In this document: positions 6,207 through 9,316 of the stretch, one piece after another
Layout: each line of letters starts with the position of its first letter
Numbering within the stretch: position 1 is the first letter of the stretch
Assembly: GCA_900542035.1 (NCBI GenBank)
Contig: UQMJ01000042.1
Coordinates: 1-9,316, forward strand
From: an uncultured Clostridium sp.
GTDB taxonomy: Bacteria > Bacillota > Clostridia > Lachnospirales > Lachnospiraceae
Direction of reading: 5' to 3'
Length of the DNA: 9,316 nt
Made by a program: the position numbers and the translations under genes
Notes under the pieces: model-generated
What the model was told of the DNA's origin: nothing
Database searches by the model: none
What the model saw: the letters and a program-made list of their open reading frames with translations, nothing else

Positions 6207-7050
6207 AAGCATGGATGCGGGCCTCGATGTCCTCAAGAAGAAGGTGGGACAGATGAAGCCCGCCTCGTCCCACGCCGATGGAGATGTCTGGTTTGTTAGA
6301 ACCATGAAAATCCGATCCTCCGGTGGGCAGCAGATTGTATTTGCGGGCAATGGAACGCAGCCCCCTGCTCTGGTCAGGCGACTGGGAAGAATGGTACACC
6401 TCCAGCCCCATTAGTCCAAGTTCAGAAAGATGGGCGACTAAGCGCTCCGTTTCCTCCCAGCCCAGCCGGTACTGCATGGGATGGGCCAGGGAAGAAAACG
6501 CATGGTTGTCCCCCAACACCTTCATGGCGTGTTCCGGAGTGATCAGTTCTTTTTTCAGACAATATTTTCCGCCGTACTGCAGATAGGTATGAAAGGCGTC
6601 GGACATAGAAGAAGCATATCCTTTTTCCACCAGGGCTCTGGCAAAGTGGGCTCTGGTAATAACCGTGTCCGGATTGCCTGCCGTTAAATCGGACATAGTA
6701 ATGTCAAATCCATCAGATTGAAACCGGCGGAGCATTTCTTCGTTGCGCCAGATGCGCACAGACAGAAGTTCTTTTAATTCTTTTTTAAAGGCAGAATCCT
6801 CACAATGAACAAACAATCCCAGTATGTGAATTTCTTTTCCCTGATAGACGCAGGACAGTTCTACGCCAGGAATGACGCGGACGCCAAGTTCACGCCCTTT
6901 TTCAGTGGCCATGGCGACTCCGGCGGTAGTATCATGATCCGTCAGAGCGATGGCAGACAGGCCGGCGCGGGCGGCCTCGTTTACGACCTGCGCTGGGGAG
7001 AGCGTGCCGTCTGAGGCATTGGAATGGACGTGAAGATCAATATATGACAT
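6172..7050 (-). CDS. PHP-domain phosphoesterase, YciV/RNase AM-like (predicted nucleotide phosphatase)
   Basis: This 292-residue protein has a complete PHP metal-dependent phosphoesterase fold. Visible ligand motifs are DLHVHS (His7, His9), Asp14, LTDHD (Asp38-Asp40), Glu64 in PGVE, His75, His135 in ITRAHFARAL, His190 in AHP and GGSDFHG (Asp247, His249). Size and motif order match the YciV/TrpH family, whose studied members hydrolyse 3',5'-nucleoside bisphosphates and trim 5' ends of RNA (RNase AM). That activity is inferred, not shown. It is expected in the cytoplasm, as no signal or membrane segment is present. The start at 7050 has a perfect AGGAGG 7 nt upstream. It is a single minus-strand gene, divergent from the VanW gene and overlapping the AI-2E gene tail to tail by 35 bp. 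No hairpin terminator is visible near its 3' end. Confidence 0.9.
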   Translation of the reverse strand: MSYIDLHVHSNASDGTLSPAQVVNEAARAGLSAIALTDHDTTAGVAMATEKGRELGVRVIPGVELSCVYQGKEIHILGLFVHCEDSAFKKELKELLSVRIWRNEEMLRRFQSDGFDITMSDLTAGNPDTVITRAHFARALVEKGYASSMSDAFHTYLQYGGKYCLKKELITPEHAMKVLGDNHAFSSLAHPMQYRLGWEETERLVAHLSELGLMGLEVYHSSQSPDQSRGLRSIARKYNLLPTGGSDFHGSNKPDISIGVGRGGLHLSHLLLEDIEARIHASTAPSAFPDAD

Positions 7051-7081
7051 TGGGAAACCTCCTTGAAATATCTGGTAATAG

Positions 7082-7103
7082 AATAGTAATACAATAGTAA
7101 CAC
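7082..7103. repeat. Two tandem 11-bp direct repeats in the PHP promoter region
   Basis: AATAGTAATAC (7082-7092) and AATAGTAACAC (7093-7103) differ at one base and abut exactly. On the minus strand each supplies a TTACTATT that could serve as a -10 for the PHP gene. They may be chance products of AT-rich DNA, or overlapping promoter or operator half-sites. Confidence 0.55.
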
Positions 7104-7122
7104 ATTTTTCAAAACAAGTAAA
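7083..7122 (-). promoter_or_regulatory. Candidate promoter(s) of the PHP gene
   Basis: Two overlapping readings fit on the minus strand. One is TTTACT (7117-7122), a 17-nt spacer, then TACTAT (7094-7099) with TGT directly before it (extended -10). The other is TTGAAA (7107-7112), an 18-nt spacer, then TACTAT (7083-7088). Both -10 copies fall in the 11-bp direct repeat. The choice cannot be made from sequence alone. Confidence 0.45.
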
Positions 7123-7187
7123 TTCTGACGAAAAAATAAAATTTTGAACAAAAAATTTAATAATTTCGTCATTCCATTTTACACAGA

Positions 7188-7200
7188 ATATGGTATACTA
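7188..7200 (+). promoter_or_regulatory. Candidate extended -10 promoter of the VanW gene
   Basis: TATACT at 7194-7199 preceded by TGG lies in a 13-nt string (ATATGGTATACTA) identical to the one at 74-86. No good -35 is found at 16-18 nt; a TTTACA at 7178-7183 is only 10 nt away. The ATG at 7245 is about 45 nt downstream, after AGGTGA with 4-nt spacing. Confidence 0.5.
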
Positions 7201-7244
7201 CACTTTGTATCATACAGCATAATGTTATAGAAATAGGTGAATAT

Positions 7245-9071
7245 ATGGATGAATTAAGTCGCAGAAGTCGGGCTGCCGGCTCTCAGGGAAGAACTACAGC
7301 CAGAAGCGCATCCTCTGGACGTCAGAGCGCTCTGGCAGGCAGCAGCAGAGCGAAAGGATCCGCTTCTGGCCAGAGAAGCAGCCGGACGCAGGGTTCCTAC
7401 AGCACAAGAGGCAGAAGCACAAATACCTCTTCGCGCAGCGGTTATGACAGAAAGCCGCCGGTTTCTCACGGCAGAAACTCAAAAACTTCAAAACGCAGGA
7501 AACCCTCTTCGCCCAATTACCTTTGGATTGCCGTTGCAGGCGTAGTGCTGATAATTGCCATCGCTATCGCAGTATTTGCATTCCAGAAATCCTCTGATGC
7601 AGAGACGGAAGCAGAGACTACAACGGCTCCTGCAGAGACAGAGCTTCAAAAAGAAGTAAGGGTGGGGGACATTGTGATTACCGGACTTTCCAGGGAAGCG
7701 GCCAGAGAAAAGATACTGGAAGCTTACCCATGGGAGATGAAGGTGTCTTATAACGAAGAAATATTGGAACTCCCCAATCTAATTGAGACAAAGGTAGACG
7801 AACTATTAACAGAAATCTACCAGGGAGAACCAAAAGAAATCTATATTTTTGATACCACGGGGCTGGAAGAAGCGATTGCCGCACAGGTAAGCGCCGTTGC
7901 TTCCAAGTGGGATAAGCCTGCAAAAAATGCGTCTATCAGCAGTTTTGATAAGGGAAGCGGCAAATTTGTCTTTTCCGGTGAGGAAGCAGGGCGGCAGGTA
8001 AATCAGGAAGCGCTGGCCTCCAAGATCCAGACGGCGATTGACAACAAAGATTTTGATGCCCAGATTCCGGTAGAGATGACGTCTGTAGCTCCGGAGATTA
8101 CAGAGGCTGCTGCAAGGGAACAGTATAAGACCATCAGTAAATATACGACAAAGACTACCAGCAACAGCAAGAGAAATACCAATGTCCGGCTGGCCTGCGA
8201 AGCCATTGACGGAATTGTGCTGGCGCCAGGCGAGACGTTTTCCTTTAACGAGAGAGTAGGAGAACGTACTTCTGCTAAGGGATACCAGTCTGCGGCGGCT
8301 TATAATAACGGAGAGGTAGTCCAGGAAACCGGAGGCGGTGTCTGCCAGGTATCCACAACCCTTTACAATGCAGTAGTACGCAGCGGATTAAAGACGACGG
8401 TCCGTCGATCCCACACGTTTGAACCATCTTACGTGACGCCTGGTATGGATGCAACAGTAAGCTGGGGCGGACCGGATTACGCTTTTATCAATAATTCCGA
8501 CACCGGAATCGGTATTCGGGCCTCTTATGCAGACCAGACCTGTACCGTATCCATTTATGCAATACCGATTTTAGAGGATGGAGTAACGTATGACTTAAAA
8601 TCCACCAAACTGAAGGATACCAGCGTGCCGACGCCTACTTATGTTGAAGATCAGACCGTACAGCCTGGTACGGAAGTGGTAGAAAAAGCCGGAAGCGCAG
8701 GAAGCCAGTGGGAAGTACGCCTGGTGGTAACGAAAAATGGAGAAACGGTCAGCCAGGATGTGGATCATACCGTTACCTATAAGGGACACGCGCCTGTCGT
8801 AAAGAGAAATACTTCCGGCGTATGGGTTCCGGCGCCAGGAGAAAGCCTTCCAGAGGGAACGACCCTTCCAGGAGAAACGACTCCTTCCACAGAAACGACG
8901 GTTCCTTCCACAGATGTGCCGCAGGGGCCAGGAGAAGGAACCCAGGCAACACAACCAGAAGGGCCAGGAGTAAATCTTCCAGAGCCTGGAGCAGGGCAGG
9001 AACCAGGCAGTTCCATGCCAGGCCCTGACGGTCCAGGGACAGTTGAGATTCCGGCAAACCCAGGAATGTAA
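7245..9071 (+). CDS. VanW-family membrane-anchored surface protein with G5-like region and repeat tail
   Basis: This 608-residue protein has five parts. Residues 1-91 are Ser/Arg/Gly-rich with about 21 Arg/Lys and 3 acidic residues, predicted disordered and cytoplasmic. Residues 92-113 are one transmembrane helix. After an acidic Thr linker, about 137-280 resemble the peptidoglycan-binding-like domain (PG_binding_4) often found before VanW. The VanW domain spans about 300-437, with APGETFSFNERVGERT (327-342) and the hallmark GGGVCQVSTTLYNA (363-376). About 452-520 looks like a degenerate G5 domain. The tail 525-608 is Pro/Gly/Thr/Glu-rich with short repeats. The topology is N-in with the bulk outside, held by the helix; no LPXTG motif is seen. 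VanW's biochemical role is unknown, and its presence here does not imply vancomycin resistance, since no vanH/A/X genes are in view. The ATG at 7245 follows AGGTGA. The gene stands alone between a divergent PHP gene and a strong terminator. Confidence 0.9.
   Translation: MDELSRRSRAAGSQGRTTARSASSGRQSALAGSSRAKGSASGQRSSRTQGSYSTRGRSTNTSSRSGYDRKPPVSHGRNSKTSKRRKPSSPNYLWIAVAGVVLIIAIAIAVFAFQKSSDAETEAETTTAPAETELQKEVRVGDIVITGLSREAAREKILEAYPWEMKVSYNEEILELPNLIETKVDELLTEIYQGEPKEIYIFDTTGLEEAIAAQVSAVASKWDKPAKNASISSFDKGSGKFVFSGEEAGRQVNQEALASKIQTAIDNKDFDAQIPVEMTSVAPEITEAAAREQYKTISKYTTKTTSNSKRNTNVRLACEAIDGIVLAPGETFSFNERVGERTSAKGYQSAAAYNNGEVVQETGGGVCQVSTTLYNAVVRSGLKTTVRRSHTFEPSYVTPGMDATVSWGGPDYAFINNSDTGIGIRASYADQTCTVSIYAIPILEDGVTYDLKSTKLKDTSVPTPTYVEDQTVQPGTEVVEKAGSAGSQWEVRLVVTKNGETVSQDVDHTVTYKGHAPVVKRNTSGVWVPAPGESLPEGTTLPGETTPSTETTVPSTDVPQGPGEGTQATQPEGPGVNLPEPGAGQEPGSSMPGPDGPGTVEIPANPGM
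8847..8918 (+). repeat. Imperfect 18-bp tandem repeats encoding a six-residue Pro/Thr unit
   Basis: Successive six-residue units LPEGTT, LPGETT, PSTETT and VPSTDV occupy residues 535-558 of the VanW protein, corresponding to diverged 18-nt units in the DNA. The region beyond (residues 559-608) continues with irregular GPG/EPG motifs. Such a tail could span the cell wall and may vary in length between strains. Confidence 0.7.
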
Positions 9072-9080
9072 GAAAAAGAG

Positions 9081-9154
9081 AAGCAGAGAAGATGACATAA
9101 AATGAGAGACAGGGAGTTTGTTTTCCATTTTGTGACAGTTCTCTGCTTTTTTTT
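9081..9154 (+). terminator. Rho-independent terminator of the VanW gene
   Basis: AGCAGAGAA (9082-9090) pairs perfectly with TTCTCTGCT (9139-9147), followed by a run of eight T (9147-9154). Inside, CATAAAATG (9096-9104) pairs with CATTTTGTG (9126-9134) with one G-U pair, separated from the outer stem by a small internal loop. The result is a long two-tier hairpin starting about 10 nt after the stop codon. Confidence 0.88.
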
Positions 9155-9174
9155 GTATACATGGATAAGAAGCA

Positions 9175-9203
9175 TTTGCAATTTGTATAAAAATTGGTAT
9201 AAT
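9175..9203 (+). promoter_or_regulatory. Candidate sigma-A promoter of the PFOR gene
   Basis: A consensus TATAAT at 9198-9203, preceded by TTGG (extended -10), lies 17 nt after TTTGCA (9175-9180); TTGCAA one base later gives a 16-nt spacer. Transcription would start near 9210, leaving a leader of about 70 nt. Confidence 0.7.
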
Positions 9204-9216
9204 AATAGACAGGTCA

Positions 9217-9240
9217 GTCTCTTTTTTAATAAAAAGGGAC
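9217..9240 (+). other. 5'-leader hairpin ahead of the PFOR gene
   Basis: GTCTCTTTTT (9217-9226) pairs with AAAAAGGGAC (9231-9240), giving a 10-bp stem with one G-U pair and a TAAT loop. It starts a few bases after the predicted transcription start and ends 24 nt before the AGGAGG ribosome site. No T-run follows, so it is not a terminator; a 5' mRNA-stabilising stem or an operator is possible. Confidence 0.55.
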
Positions 9241-9278
9241 AAACTAACACCAACTCACATTTGTAGGAGGAAAGTAAA

Positions 9279-9316
9279 ATGGCAAGAAAAATGAAAACCA
9301 TGGATGGTAATCAGGC
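9279..9316 (+). CDS. nifJ: Pyruvate:ferredoxin (flavodoxin) oxidoreductase, N-terminal fragment
   Basis: Only the first 12 codons and part of the next are inside the window, reading MARKMKTMDGNQ. This matches the characteristic start of clostridial single-chain PFOR, which normally continues into the AAAHVSYAFT region of the first thiamine-dependent domain. The full enzyme (usually near 1170-1180 residues) oxidises pyruvate with CoA to acetyl-CoA and CO2, reducing ferredoxin in the cytoplasm. The ATG at 9279 has a perfect AGGAGG (9265-9270) 8 nt upstream, and the gene has its own promoter and leader. The assignment rests on a very short stretch but a distinctive one; the gene runs off the right edge. 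Confidence 0.82.
   Translation, partial: MARKMKTMDGNQ

Noticed and set aside
6244..6273. 7-bp perfect inverted repeat (GTGGGAC/GTCCCAC) just after the AI-2E stop
   Set aside because: It has a 16-nt loop and no T-run on either strand, and lies within PHP coding sequence; not convincing as a terminator.
7245..9071. Vancomycin-resistance locus based on the VanW domain
   Set aside because: No vanR/S/H/A/X/Y genes are present in the window and VanW domains are widespread in non-resistant Clostridia.
8595..9242. Long antisense open frame opposite the VanW C-terminus (and smaller ones opposite 1698-2222 and 5091-5534)
   Set aside because: They lie opposite well-supported genes. Low stop density follows from codon composition and repeats on the coding strand. 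The predicted proteins look like no family and lack ribosome sites.
1..9316. Mobile element, CRISPR, or defence island
   Set aside because: No transposase, integrase, spaced direct repeat array, terminal inverted repeat pair or toxin-antitoxin pattern was seen. The genes are of housekeeping type with uniform-looking signals.

Overview
The window looks like ordinary chromosomal DNA from a Gram-positive anaerobe of the Clostridia, most likely a Lachnospiraceae-type gut bacterium. The reasons are moderate GC coding DNA with AT-rich intergenic gaps, strong AGGAGG-type ribosome sites, short intergenic distances, a cysteine/glycine-rich 'chorion class high-cysteine' small protein, a large VanW-family surface protein, and the first codons of a clostridial-type pyruvate:ferredoxin oxidoreductase. 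No IS element, phage gene, CRISPR array, tRNA or rRNA is visible. No gene is broken; the only partial one is cut by the window edge.

Layout: (1) 121-3467, a likely two-gene operon on the + strand: a sodium-dependent NSS-family amino-acid-type transporter followed by a secreted, C-terminally membrane-anchored metallophosphoesterase/5'-nucleotidase. It ends at a hairpin at 3481-3517 that is shared with the convergent gene. (2) 3533-3772, minus strand: a 79-residue Cys/Gly-rich protein with an internal 99-nt duplication. It is transcribed divergently from (3). The shared intergenic region carries a perfect 11-bp inverted repeat (3834-3860). (3) 3932-6206, + strand: a translationally coupled pair, an AlaX-type alanyl-tRNA editing protein (14-nt overlap) and an AI-2E-family membrane protein. 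(4) 6172-7050, minus strand: a PHP-domain phosphoesterase whose 3' end overlaps the AI-2E gene by 35 bp, tail to tail. (5) 7245-9071, + strand: a VanW-family membrane-anchored surface protein with a basic disordered N-terminus and a Pro/Gly/Thr repeat tail, ending in a strong terminator. (6) 9279-end: the start of the PFOR gene behind its own promoter and a leader hairpin.

The genes mostly serve separate housekeeping tasks: solute uptake and extracellular nucleotide hydrolysis, tRNA proofreading, nucleotide phosphoester hydrolysis, cell-envelope function and central anaerobic metabolism. I found no convincing novel multi-gene system. The least explained elements are the Cys-rich protein with its duplication, the palindrome in its divergent promoter region, and the architecture of the VanW protein. 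All intergenic gaps are under 300 bases.
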